Part shown: one piece after another, positions 16,602-24,474 of the stretch
Position numbering within the stretch: position 1 is the stretch's first letter
Layout of the letters: every line of letters starts with the position of its first letter
Source: Isoptericola sp. BMS4
GTDB lineage: Bacteria > Actinomycetota > Actinomycetes > Actinomycetales > Cellulomonadaceae
Length of the DNA: 64,000 bases
Assembly (NCBI RefSeq): GCF_011634835.1
Contig: NZ_SIRP01000001.1
Location: 3,344,970-3,408,969 of the forward strand
Direction: 5' to 3'
The notes under the pieces: model-generated
Database searches by the model: none
Told to the model about the DNA's origin: nothing
What the model saw: the letters and a program-made list of their open reading frames with translations, nothing else
Position numbers and translations under genes: made by a program

Positions 16602-17903
16602 ATGGCACCGACGGCACGCCCCACCCCCGCCGCGTCCCGGTCGGTGGACGCGCACCGGGACGCCGTCCGGGCCCTCGTGGCCCCGCTGCCCGCCGAGGAC
16701 GTGCCGCTCGACGAGCTCGCGGCCGGCGAGCCGGGGCGGGTGCTCGCGGGCGACGTGCGCGCCGCCGCGACCGTCCCGCCGTTCGACGCCGCCGCCATGG
16801 ACGGGTACGCCGTGCGCCTCGCGGACCTGCCCCCGGACGGCGGCGAGGTGACCCTGCCCGTCGTCGGCGACCGCCGCGCCGGCGACTCCCCCGGTCGTCG
16901 TGGGCGCAACGCCGACGGAGCCGTGCGGATCATGACCGGGGCGCCGGTGCCCGCGTGGGCGGACGCCGTCGTGCCGGTGGAGCGCACCTCCACCGGGCGC
17001 TTCGTCGCGGGAGGGCCAGCAACGGAGCGGGAGGTCACGCTCGCGCGGCAGCCACGCGACCACGTGCGCCGCGCCGGGGAGGACGTGCGCCCCGGCGACC
17101 CGCTGGCGGTCGCCGGCGACGTCGTGACCCCGGCGCTGGTGTCCGTGGCCGCGTCGGCCGGGCTGCCGGCCCTGCCGGTGCGGCGGCGCCCCCGGGTCGC
17201 CGTCCTGTCCACCGGCTCGGAGCTCGTCGCCGCGGGCGGCGTCGCGCACGCGGGGCGGATCCCCGACTCGAACTCGCTGCTGGTCGCGGCGGCCGTGCGC
17301 GCCGCAGGCGCCGAGGCCGTCCGCACCGGCGCGGTGCCCGACGACGCCGACGCGCTGCGCGCCGCGCTCGACGCCGCAGTCAGGGCCGGCGCCGACCTCG
17401 TCGTGACGACGGGCGGGGTGTCCGCCGGGGCGTCGGACGTCGTGCGGGCCGTGCTGGAGTCCCCGGGTCCGGACGACCCGCGCCTCACGGACGTCGATCT
17501 CGCCGCCGTCGACCTGCGCCCGGGCCGGCCGCAGGCCCTCGCCCGCTGGCGCGGCGTCCCCTGGGTGGCGCTGCCCGGCAACCCGGTGAGCGCCTTCGTG
17601 TCGTTCACGCTGTTCGTGCGCCCCGCGATCGACGCGCTCGCCGGGCGCGACACCACCTCGCGCACGGTGCGGGGCCGCGCCCTCGCCGGGTTCTCCAGCC
17701 CGCCGGGCCGCCTGCACGCCGTCCCCGTGCGCACGGCGGCGGGAGCCGACGGGCTCGTCGTCGAGCGGGCCACCTCCCGTACCGGCGGGCACCTGACCTC
17801 CGCCCTGCTGGGTGCCGACGCCCTCGCGCTCGTCCCCGCGGACGTCACGAAGGTCGAGCCCGGCGACGCGCTCGACGTCCTGCCCCTGGACGGCGTGCGA
17901 TGA
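16602..17903 (+). CDS. moeA: Molybdopterin molybdenumtransferase
   Basis: A 433-aa MoeA. PPFDAAAMDGYAVR (about 62-75) is the family motif; RIMTGAPVPAWADAVVPVE (about 109-127) and the MPT-binding core VAVLSTGSELV...GRIPDSNSLL and LVVTTGGVSAGASDVV follow, ending with the domain IV beta barrel. It inserts molybdate into adenylylated molybdopterin. ATG 16602 is taken because the conserved part begins just after it and a -10 TACGGT (16589-16594) lies 7 nt before it, suggesting a leaderless mRNA. An in-frame ATG at 16494 overlapping the narK stop would add 36 unconserved residues. Confidence 0.93.
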   Translation: MAPTARPTPAASRSVDAHRDAVRALVAPLPAEDVPLDELAAGEPGRVLAGDVRAAATVPPFDAAAMDGYAVRLADLPPDGGEVTLPVVGDRRAGDSPGRRGRNADGAVRIMTGAPVPAWADAVVPVERTSTGRFVAGGPATEREVTLARQPRDHVRRAGEDVRPGDPLAVAGDVVTPALVSVAASAGLPALPVRRRPRVAVLSTGSELVAAGGVAHAGRIPDSNSLLVAAAVRAAGAEAVRTGAVPDDADALRAALDAAVRAGADLVVTTGGVSAGASDVVRAVLESPGPDDPRLTDVDLAAVDLRPGRPQALARWRGVPWVALPGNPVSAFVSFTLFVRPAIDALAGRDTTSRTVRGRALAGFSSPPGRLHAVPVRTAAGADGLVVERATSRTGGHLTSALLGADALALVPADVTKVEPGDALDVLPLDGVR

Positions 17904-18586
17904 CGGGCGCCCCGCCCGGCCGGGCCGACGACGACCGGTTCGACGCCGTCGTGCTCGCCGGCGGGCGCGCCAGCCGCCTGGGCGGGGTCCCGAAGCCGAC
18001 CCTCGTCGTCGAGGGCGCGACGCTGCTCGACCACGCGCTCGCCGCCTGCGCCGGCGCCGCCCACACGGTCGTCGTCGGGCCCGAACCGACCCCCGTCTCG
18101 GCGCGGGTCGCGCCCGCCGCCGCGCCCGACGTCGTGCACGCGCGCGAGGAACCGCCCTACGGCGGCCCGGTGGCCGGGATCGACGCCGGGCTCCGGGCGC
18201 TGACGCGCGGGCGGACCGACGGGCCGCCGGCCCCCTGGGTGCTCGTCCTCGCCGTCGACGTGCCCCGGGCGGGCGCCGCCGTGCCGCTCCTGCGCACCGC
18301 CCTGGCCGGGGCGGGCGACGCGCCTGACGGCGCCCACCTCGTGCGCGACGGGCGCGACCAGTGGCTCGTCGGCGTCTACCGGCACGACGCCCTGCGCGCC
18401 GCCCTCGACGCGACCGCCGACGACGACGGCCTGCACGGCGCGTCCGTGCGGCGGCTCATGGCCCACCTGGCGTGCGTCGCCGTGCCGGACGCCGACGGCC
18501 TGAGCGTGGACGTCGACACCTGGGACGACGTCCGACGGCTTACGGTAGAGACCCACGACGGTGTGGACCGCGTGGACGAGCCGTGA
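17900..18586 (+). CDS. mobA: Molybdenum cofactor guanylyltransferase
   Basis: A 228-aa nucleotidyltransferase. AVVLAGGRASRLGGVPKPTL (about 16-35) is the LAGG-x4-R-x-G-x-K-type GTP-binding loop, EEPPYGGPVAGIDAGLRAL is the GGP-x-A-G motif, and VLVLAVDVPRAG carries the metal-binding Asp. It adds GMP to Mo-molybdopterin to make the bis-MGD cofactor used by NarG and NasA. The ATG overlaps the moeA stop (ATGA). Confidence 0.9.
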   Translation: MTGAPPGRADDDRFDAVVLAGGRASRLGGVPKPTLVVEGATLLDHALAACAGAAHTVVVGPEPTPVSARVAPAAAPDVVHAREEPPYGGPVAGIDAGLRALTRGRTDGPPAPWVLVLAVDVPRAGAAVPLLRTALAGAGDAPDGAHLVRDGRDQWLVGVYRHDALRAALDATADDDGLHGASVRRLMAHLACVAVPDADGLSVDVDTWDDVRRLTVETHDGVDRVDEP

Positions 18587-18620
18587 GCGAGCGCGGGACC
18601 GAGCAGTCAGGAGGGACCCG

Positions 18621-18923
18621 ATGACCGACCGGACGACCCGCGCGAGCGAGCCGGGCTCGACCGTGCTGGACCGCTGGGTCGACGCCCTGGAGGCGGAGCT
18701 CGGCCTGCCCCCGGGGACCGTCGACATCGGCGCCGTGCTGGACCTCGCCCGCGACGCCGCCCACCGGGTCGAACGGCCCGCCGCGCCCGTCACCACCTAC
18801 GTCGCGGGGTACGCCGCCGGGCTGGCGGCCGCCCGCGGCGAGCCGAGCGACGCCGTCGAGCGGGCCACCGCCCGCGCCCTGTCCTGGCACGACGACGGGC
18901 CCGGCGCCTCCAGGGGGTCCTGA
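18621..18923 (+). CDS. Small DUF6457-like protein in the molybdopterin operon
   Basis: A 100-aa, mostly helical, acidic/Ala-rich protein starting MTDRTTRASEPGS. The core LDRWVDALEAELGLPPGTVD followed by AVLDLARDAAHRVERPAAPV and TTYVAGYAAGLAAARG fits the DUF6457 type, which is known in actinobacteria beside or fused to mobA. It starts 35 nt after mobA with an AGGAGGG site and ends 2 nt before moaA. A helper role in molybdenum cofactor handling is an inference from position only. Confidence 0.75.
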   Translation: MTDRTTRASEPGSTVLDRWVDALEAELGLPPGTVDIGAVLDLARDAAHRVERPAAPVTTYVAGYAAGLAAARGEPSDAVERATARALSWHDDGPGASRGS

Positions 18924-18925
18924 GC

Positions 18926-20014
18926 ATGGGTGTCGTCTCCCTGGGCATGCCGGCGCCCCGCTCCGCCGCCCCCACGACGGGTCCCGTCGCGCTGCCGTCC
19001 GAGCGGCCCGCGGTGCCCGGGCTCGTCGACTCGTTCGGCCGGGTGGCCACCGACCTGCGCGTGTCCCTGACCGACCGCTGCAACCTGCGGTGCACGTACT
19101 GCATGCCCGCCGAAGGCCTGCCCGCCCTGGCGCGCGAGCAGGTGATGTCGCGCGAGGAGATCGCCCGGCTCGTGGGGATCGCCGTGGCCGACCTGGGGGT
19201 GCGGCAGGTGCGCTTCACCGGGGGCGAGCCGCTGCTGCGCAAGGACCTGGCCGAGATCGTGGCGGACGTCGCCGCGCTGGACCCGCGCCCGGAGATCAGC
19301 CTCACCACCAACGCCGTCGGGCTGGAGCACCGGGCCCGGACGCTGCGCGAGGCGGGCCTGGACCGGATCAACGTGTCGCTGGACACCCTGGACCCGGACA
19401 CGTTCGCGACGATGGCCCGCCGACCGTTCCTGGAACGCACGCTGGCGGGGATCGACGCCGCCGCCGGGCTGTTCGACCTGGTCAAGGTCAACGCCGTGCT
19501 GGTGCGCGGCGTGAACCTCGACCACGCCGCCGACCTGCTCTCCTGGTGCCTGGAGCGGGGATTCGAGCTGCGCTTCATCGAGCAGATGCCGCTGGACGCC
19601 GACCACGCCTGGGACCGGGCCGCGATGGTGACCGCCGCCGAGGTGCGCGGGCTGCTGGGCGAGCGGTTCGCGCTCGAGCCCGACGAGGAGCCCCGCGACG
19701 GCGCCCCCGCGGAGCGGTTCGTCGTGCGCGGCGCGGGCGGCGAGCGCCTGGGCCGCGTCGGCATCATCGCGTCGGTGACGGAGCCGTTCTGCGCCGACTG
19801 CCGCCGCACCCGGCTCACCGCCGAGGGCGAGGTGCGCGACTGCCTGTTCGCGCACACCGAGACCGACCTGCTCGGCCCGCTGCGCGCGGGCGCGTCGGAC
19901 CGGACCCTGGCCGACCTGTGGCGCCTGGCCATGTGGGGCAAGCGCGCCGGTCACGGCATGAACGACGCCGGGTTCACGCAGCCCGAGCGCACGATGAGCG
20001 CCATCGGAGGCTGA
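18926..20014 (+). CDS. moaA: GTP 3',8-cyclase (radical SAM)
   Basis: A 362-aa MoaA. The radical SAM cluster is in DRCNLRCTYCMPAEG (about 50-64, C-x3-C-x2-C), SAM binding is in VRFTGGEPLLRKDL, and the C-terminal 4Fe-4S site is in EPFCADCRRTRLTAEG with a third Cys in EVRDCLFA. The enzyme opens molybdopterin synthesis by converting GTP to the 3',8-cyclo intermediate. The C-terminus ends in IGG, matching the GG tail needed for activity in MoaA. The family partner moaC is not in the window. Confidence 0.96.
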   Translation: MGVVSLGMPAPRSAAPTTGPVALPSERPAVPGLVDSFGRVATDLRVSLTDRCNLRCTYCMPAEGLPALAREQVMSREEIARLVGIAVADLGVRQVRFTGGEPLLRKDLAEIVADVAALDPRPEISLTTNAVGLEHRARTLREAGLDRINVSLDTLDPDTFATMARRPFLERTLAGIDAAAGLFDLVKVNAVLVRGVNLDHAADLLSWCLERGFELRFIEQMPLDADHAWDRAAMVTAAEVRGLLGERFALEPDEEPRDGAPAERFVVRGAGGERLGRVGIIASVTEPFCADCRRTRLTAEGEVRDCLFAHTETDLLGPLRAGASDRTLADLWRLAMWGKRAGHGMNDAGFTQPERTMSAIGG

Positions 20015-20016
20015 GG

Positions 20017-20286
20017 ATGACGACCACGCACACCGAGACCGGCACCGTGGAGCTGCGGTACTTCGCCGCCGCGCGCGCCGCCCTGGGCCGGTCCGCCGAG
20101 ACCCTGCCGCTCGACGGCGGGACCACCGTGGGCGCCCTCGTCGACCGGCTCGCCGCCGCCACGCCCTCCGCCGCGCCCGTGCTCGCCCGCTGCTCCGTGC
20201 TGCTCGACGGGCGCCGCGCCGAGGTGTCCGACCTCGTGCCCGCCGGCGCCCGCCTCGACCTCCTGCCGCCCTTCGCCGGCGGCTGA
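20017..20286 (+). CDS. moaD: Molybdopterin synthase sulfur carrier subunit
   Basis: An 89-aa beta-grasp protein. VELRYFAAARAALGRSAETL opens the fold, GTTVGALVDRL is the helix region, and the C-terminus LLPPFAGG ends in the Gly-Gly that is adenylylated by MoeB and then thiocarboxylated. It starts 2 nt after moaA. The large synthase subunit moaE is not present here. Confidence 0.93.
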   Translation: MTTTHTETGTVELRYFAAARAALGRSAETLPLDGGTTVGALVDRLAAATPSAAPVLARCSVLLDGRRAEVSDLVPAGARLDLLPPFAGG

Positions 20287-20295
20287 TCCCCGAGT

Positions 20296-20337
20296 TGTCA
20301 GGGTGAGCGCGGCACATACCTCGCGCAGGGTCTGACA
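20296..20337. repeat. Palindromic element copy 3 (moaD-moeB intergenic)
   Basis: TGTCAGGGTGAGCGCG and the right arm TCGCGCAGGGTCTGACA around GCACATACC. The outer TGTCAG/CTGACA and inner CGCGC pair, with a 5-nt mismatched bulge between. The right arm is identical to that in both nasA copies, while the left arm matches copy 4. It lies between convergent genes and may serve as a terminator. Confidence 0.8.
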
Positions 20338-20356
20338 GTTGGATGGCCCGTGCGAG

Positions 20357-20400
20357 CTGTCAGGGTGAGCGCGAGGTATGCATCGCGCTCACCCTGACAG
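20357..20400. terminator. Palindromic element copy 4, perfect 18-bp stem; likely bidirectional terminator
   Basis: CTGTCAGGGTGAGCGCGA (20357-20374), loop GGTATGCA and the exact complement TCGCGCTCACCCTGACAG (20383-20400). It ends 3 nt from the moeB stop, between convergent moaD and moeB. It belongs to the repeat family found inside nasA, so a mobile-type repeat appears to have been adopted as a terminator. Confidence 0.65.
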
Positions 20401-20403
20401 GTC

Positions 20404-21558
20404 TCAGAGGCCGACACGGACGTCGGCGTAACCGTCGGCCTCCAGCAGCCGCGCCGCGCCGCGCGAGCGCAGCCCGGACGGGCACACGACGACGACGGGC
20501 GCGTCGCGCGGGTGCGCGGCGAGCGCGTCCGGGTACTCCCCCGCCGCCAGGTCCTCCAGCCGCGCCCACACCGCGCCGTCCGGCCCGCCGCCCGGCGCCG
20601 GCCCGACGTCGAGCACCAGCGCACCGACGGCGTCCGACGAGGACACCTCCGCGCCGGAGACCGCGGGGCCCACCGAGGGCCGGGAGGCGGGGGGCGTGTC
20701 GAGAGGCTGGATGGGTCTGGCGGGAGGTCGCGAGGAACGAGCGGCCGGATGGACGCCTCGCGACACGTCTCCCGGCTCCCGGCCCGCCACGGCCACGGGC
20801 GCTGCCAGTTCCACCGAGTCCCAGGCCGACGTCCGCGCGTCGTAGACGAGCAGGCGGCCCAGGGCGACGTCGCCCGTGCCGGTGAGGAGCTTGACGGTCT
20901 CCGCCGCCATGGTCGACCCGACGGCGCCGCACGCGGGCCCGAGGACGCCGACGGTCTCGCACGACTCCCCCTCCGCGTCGGGCCGGGGCCCGAACACGTC
21001 CGGGTAGGTGATCGCGCGCCCGTCGGGGGCGGCGGACCACCACACGGCGACCTGCCCGTCCCAGGCCAGCACGGTGCCCCACACGACCGGCAGGCCGAGC
21101 CGTGCGGCGGCGTCGGACACGGCGTACCGGGTGGCGAAGGTGTCGGAGCCGTCGACGACGACGTCGTACCCGGCGAGCATGCCGGGGGCGGTGCGGTCGT
21201 CGAGCCGCTCGGTGTGCTCGATCACCCGCACACCGGGCTGTAGTTCCGCCAGCGTGGCGGCGGCCGACGACGTCTTGCGGTGCCCGACGTCGCCCGCGCC
21301 GTGCAGCAGCTGGCGTTGCAGGTTGGACGGCTCCACGACGTCGTCGTCCACCACGCCGAGGGTGCCGACCCCGGCCGCGGCGAGGTAGGCGAGGACGGGC
21401 GAGCCGAGACCGCCCGCGCCGACCACGAGCACACGCGCACCGGCGAGCCGAGCCTGCGCGTCGGGACCGAAGCCGTCGAGCAGCAGCTGCCGGGACACGC
21501 GTCGGCGCTCGGCCGCGGGGACAGCGCCCCGGGCCGGCACGAGCGGGTCGAGCGGCAC
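20404..21558 (-). CDS. moeB: MoaD adenylyltransferase/sulfurtransferase (ThiF-rhodanese fusion)
   Basis: A 384-aa two-domain protein. Residues 20-245 are an E1-like ThiF domain: RVLVVGAGGLGSPVLAYLAA (ATP loop), VDDDVVEPSNLQRQLLH, DGSDTFATRYAVSDAA and ESCETVGVLGPACGAVGS. The C-terminal 75 residues are a rhodanese domain with the active loop CPSGLRS. It activates the MoaD C-terminus and supplies sulfur. The CxxC zinc pairs of enterobacterial MoeB are absent. The linker (about 262-295) is DVSRGVHPAARSSRPPARP-like and is encoded by a palindromic DNA insert. GTG 21558 lies 4 nt after the etfA stop, so it is the third gene of an etfB-etfA-moeB operon and converges on moaD. Confidence 0.9.
   Translation of the reverse strand: MPLDPLVPARGAVPAAERRRVSRQLLLDGFGPDAQARLAGARVLVVGAGGLGSPVLAYLAAAGVGTLGVVDDDVVEPSNLQRQLLHGAGDVGHRKTSSAAATLAELQPGVRVIEHTERLDDRTAPGMLAGYDVVVDGSDTFATRYAVSDAAARLGLPVVWGTVLAWDGQVAVWWSAAPDGRAITYPDVFGPRPDAEGESCETVGVLGPACGAVGSTMAAETVKLLTGTGDVALGRLLVYDARTSAWDSVELAAPVAVAGREPGDVSRGVHPAARSSRPPARPIQPLDTPPASRPSVGPAVSGAEVSSSDAVGALVLDVGPAPGGGPDGAVWARLEDLAAGEYPDALAAHPRDAPVVVVCPSGLRSRGAARLLEADGYADVRVGL
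20679..20776. repeat. Imperfect palindrome encoding the ThiF-rhodanese linker of MoeB
   Basis: CGTGTCGAGAGG (20695-20706) pairs at 11 of 12 positions with CCTCGCGACACG (20756-20767); outer arms GCCGGGAG (20679-20686) and CTCCCGGC (20769-20776) also pair. It is translated in frame as an Arg/Pro/Ser-rich linker. This resembles insertion of a second, unrelated palindromic element at a domain boundary. Confidence 0.5.
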
Positions 21559-21562
21559 GGCG

Positions 21563-22555
21563 CTAGCCCGCCTGCGCGTCCTTGTGCGCCTTGATGCGCT
21601 CCGCGGCCTGCGGCAGCACGGTCGCGAGGTCGCCCACGACGGCGAAGTCGCAGATCTCGAAGATCGGGGCCTCGGGGTCGGAGTTCACGGCGACGATGAC
21701 CTGCGCCGCCTGCATGCCCCCGCGGTGGTGCGGTGCCCCGGAGATGCCGGCGCCCACGTACAGGCGCGGCGCGATCGTGACGCCGGTCTGACCGATGTAG
21801 CGATCGAACCAGCCCTCGAAGACGGCGTCGCGCGAGGCGCCGACGGCGGCGCCGAGGGCGTCGGCGAACTCGGTGACGGGGCCGAAGTCGCCGTCGGTGC
21901 CGCGGCCGCCGGCCACGACCAGGGCGGCCTCCTCCAGGGTGGGCCGGTCGGACGTGCGCTCCGTGGCGGTCCGCTCGACGACCCGCACGGCCGGAGCGTC
22001 CACGGTGACGGCGAAGCCCTCGACGTCGGTCTTCACCGCGGCCTCGGCAGGCTCGGGGACGACGGCGTTGGCGCGGAGCGTCGCGACGGCCACGTCGGTG
22101 AGCACGCGGCTGGTGGTGTCCCACGCCCCGGCGAAGACGCGCTTGGTCGCCACGATGCCGCCCTCGCCGTCCTCGGCGAGGCCGGAGGCGTCGATGACGA
22201 GGCCGGCGCCGAGGTCGCGGGCGGCCAGGGCCGTCGCCTCCTTGGTGGCGAACGTCGACGGCGCGAGGACGACGTCGGCGTCGGTGAGCCGGACAGCGGC
22301 GGCCAGCGTGGCGCCGACGACGGCGGGCAGGTGGCGGGCGTCGCCCTGCTGCTCGGGGGGCAGCTCGGCCTGGTGGACGGTCTCGACGCCGTAGGCGCCG
22401 AGCTGGGCGAGCGCCTCGACGGTGGGCGCCTCCAGCGTGACGGCCTCCACCCGGCCGAGCGACCGGCCGAGCGTGAGCAGCTCGAGGACGGAGGAGCGCA
22501 CCCCTTCCGAGCTGGTCGCGGGGTCGACGAGGACGAGGACGGTGCGGTTCGTCAT
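21563..22555 (-). CDS. etfA: Electron transfer flavoprotein alpha subunit
   Basis: A 330-aa EtfA. It starts MTNRTVLVLVDPATSSEG; the C-terminal FAD domain has VVAGGRGTDGDFGPVTEF, the signature LYVGAGISGAPHHRGGMQAA (about 267-286) and VAVNSDPEAPIFEICDFAVV, all classic EtfA. With EtfB it carries electrons between FAD dehydrogenases and the quinone pool. ATG 22555 follows etfB by 14 nt with a GAAGGGG site. Confidence 0.96.
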   Translation of the reverse strand: MTNRTVLVLVDPATSSEGVRSSVLELLTLGRSLGRVEAVTLEAPTVEALAQLGAYGVETVHQAELPPEQQGDARHLPAVVGATLAAAVRLTDADVVLAPSTFATKEATALAARDLGAGLVIDASGLAEDGEGGIVATKRVFAGAWDTTSRVLTDVAVATLRANAVVPEPAEAAVKTDVEGFAVTVDAPAVRVVERTATERTSDRPTLEEAALVVAGGRGTDGDFGPVTEFADALGAAVGASRDAVFEGWFDRYIGQTGVTIAPRLYVGAGISGAPHHRGGMQAAQVIVAVNSDPEAPIFEICDFAVVGDLATVLPQAAERIKAHKDAQAG

Positions 22556-22569
22556 GATGCGGCCCCTTC

Positions 22570-23373
22570 TCAGACCAGCTCGTTGCGGATGAGGAAGTCG
22601 GCGAGCGCCGTGCCGCCCTCGCCCTTGTCGGTGACCAGCTCGACCTCGGGCCGCGGGGGCCGCGGGGCCGCGTCGACCGTCTCGGTGCGGGCGCCGGCCG
22701 CGCCGACGGCGGCGGCGTCCAGGCCGACGTCCGCCGCCGACCACTCCTCGATCTGCTTGGTGCGGGCGGCCATGATCAGCTTGAAGTTCGGGAACCGCGG
22801 GGTGTTCGCGGTGTCCGCGACGGACAGCACGGCGGGCAGCGGCGCGGCGAGGGTCTCGGTGGCCTCGTCCGTGACGCGGGTGATCGTCAGGGTGCCGCCG
22901 GCGACCCCCACCTGCTTCGCGAACGTCAGCGCCGGGCGGCCGAGCTCGGCGGCCAGCAGCGCGGGCACGACCGAGCCGAGGCCGTCCAAGGCCGCCATGC
23001 CGGTGACGACGAGGTCCACCGGCGCCTCGGACTCCAGCCGGCGCACGGCCGCCGCGAGGGCCGCCGTCGTGCCGAAGTAGTCCGAGCCGGCGAGCGCGTC
23101 GTCGGACACGCGCACGCCGCGGTCCACGCCCATCTGGTACGCCTTGCGCAGCGCGACGTCGCCCTCGGGCGGCGCGACCGTGACGGCGACGGTCTCGCTC
23201 GCCTCGCGCTCCGTCTCGTCGAGGCCCTCCACGATCCGCAGCGCGGCCTCGATCGCGTTCTCGTCGAGCTCGTTGAGGGTGCCCTCCGCCGGGTCGCGCA
23301 CCACCCGACAGTCCGCGAACTTCCGCTCCGCGTTGATGTCCGGCACGTACTTCACGGCGACGACGATGCGCAC
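22570..23373 (-). CDS. etfB: Electron transfer flavoprotein beta subunit
   Basis: A 267-aa EtfB starting with GTG, VRIVVAVKYVPD. It has NELDENAIEAALRIVEG, the AMP-binding segment VTGMAALDGLGSVVPALLA (about 130-148) and the EtfB signature region in VLSVADTANTPRFPNFKLIM. The GTG at 23373 is chosen because GGAGG lies 8 nt upstream; an ATG at 23412 would sit upstream of that site. First gene of the operon. Confidence 0.95.
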   Translation of the reverse strand: MRIVVAVKYVPDINAERKFADCRVVRDPAEGTLNELDENAIEAALRIVEGLDETEREASETVAVTVAPPEGDVALRKAYQMGVDRGVRVSDDALAGSDYFGTTAALAAAVRRLESEAPVDLVVTGMAALDGLGSVVPALLAAELGRPALTFAKQVGVAGGTLTITRVTDEATETLAAPLPAVLSVADTANTPRFPNFKLIMAARTKQIEEWSAADVGLDAAAVGAAGARTETVDAAPRPPRPEVELVTDKGEGGTALADFLIRNELV

Positions 23374-23433
23374 GGGCGCGACCTCCAGCTCACGACGAGG
23401 GACCGGCCGCACACACCGCGGCCGACGCTGCCG

Positions 23434-23463
23434 AGCCTACCCGCGCCGGCGGGCGCCGTGTCC
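23434..23463 (-). promoter_or_regulatory. Candidate promoter for etfB-etfA-moeB
   Basis: On the minus strand, GACACG and, 17 bp later, TAGGCT (23439..23434) lie about 60 nt before the etfB start. The -10 is of the same type as others in the window; the -35 is weak. Confidence 0.35.
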
Positions 23464-23490
23464 GGGCGTCCTCGCCGTGAGAACGACCGG

Positions 23491-24444
23491 TCAGACGCCG
23501 TGACCGCCCTGCCACGGGGCTCGGGCGCGGCCCTCGGTCGGAACGGTGTGGCGGCGGAGCCGGAGCGTGAGCGCCCCGGCCACGACGATCCCCACCAGGT
23601 TGACGCCGAGCTGCAGCAGCGACCGGCCGCACGACGCCCAGTCGCCCTCGACCGCGGCCACCGCGGCGTAGCCCGCGGCGGGCACGGTCGTCACGGAGAT
23701 GAAGACGCCGATGAGGGCGCTGGACTTCGCCGACGTGAGGGCGAGCATGCCCGCAGCCCCGGCCAGCAGCGCGACGATCACCGAGAACGGCCCCACCTGG
23801 GCGATGAAGGCCACCTGGTCGAGGCTGCCGAGCGGATCCTCGGGGCCGAGGCCGGCCCGGCGCGCCAGCGCCACCAGCACCACGGTGACGGCGATCGCCA
23901 GCGGGTACCCGGCGCCCAGCGCGAGCACGGCCCGCCGCGCCAGTGCCCGGCGTCGTCCCACGACCGCCACGGCGAGCGCGGCCAGGGGGCCGAAGTCCGG
24001 CCCCACGACCATCGCGCCGACGATCGTCACCGCCGAGTCCGTCATGACGCCCACCGCGGCCAGGAGGCACGCGATGACGAGGAACGCGAGGTAGACGCCG
24101 TTGAGCCGGCTCTCGTCCCCGGTCGTGGCGACGAGCTCGTCCCAGATGACGGCGTCCGCGCTCGCGCCCCGCGTCTCGCGCTCTGCGGCGTCCGCCGTCC
24201 GGGAGATCAGCAGCTCCACCGGCAGCAGCGCGATCTCCCCGGCCCGGTCGACGCCCCGCTCCTTGAGCCGCTGCACGACGTCCTCGGCGACCTCGCGGGC
24301 GACGAACGCCTCGATCACGTCACCCGGGGGCTGCCGGCTCGTGCCCGCCGCGACCGAGACGTGCGCGACGCCGGGCTCCCCGTCGAGCATCGCCACGACG
24401 GCGTCGCTGTCGGCCGCGGCGCACACGACCCGCAGCCGCATCAC
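23491..24444 (-). CDS. DUF389 family membrane protein
   Basis: A 317-aa protein. Residues 1-105 are a soluble domain (LRVVCAAADSDAVVAMLDG) and the rest has six hydrophobic segments. GVMTDSAVTIVGAMVVGPDF followed by GPLAALAVAVVGRR (about 130-163) is the DUF389/TIGR00341 signature, and LTSAKSSALIGVFISVTTVP is the second conserved loop. The molecular role of the family is not established. The start could be GTG 24444 or ATG 24441; GGGAG lies 7 nt before the GTG. It lies 117 nt upstream of etfB and is probably a separate unit. Confidence 0.85.
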   Translation of the reverse strand: MMRLRVVCAAADSDAVVAMLDGEPGVAHVSVAAGTSRQPPGDVIEAFVAREVAEDVVQRLKERGVDRAGEIALLPVELLISRTADAAERETRGASADAVIWDELVATTGDESRLNGVYLAFLVIACLLAAVGVMTDSAVTIVGAMVVGPDFGPLAALAVAVVGRRRALARRAVLALGAGYPLAIAVTVVLVALARRAGLGPEDPLGSLDQVAFIAQVGPFSVIVALLAGAAGMLALTSAKSSALIGVFISVTTVPAAGYAAVAAVEGDWASCGRSLLQLGVNLVGIVVAGALTLRLRRHTVPTEGRARAPWQGGHGV

Positions 24445-24474
24445 CGGGACTCTCCCCCGCCGCGCACCGCGCGG

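Noticed and set aside
20296-20400. CRISPR-like or riboswitch interpretation of the two stem-loops
   Set aside because: Only two units, both palindromic, with homologs inside nasA; no conserved riboswitch core and the position is downstream of moaD.
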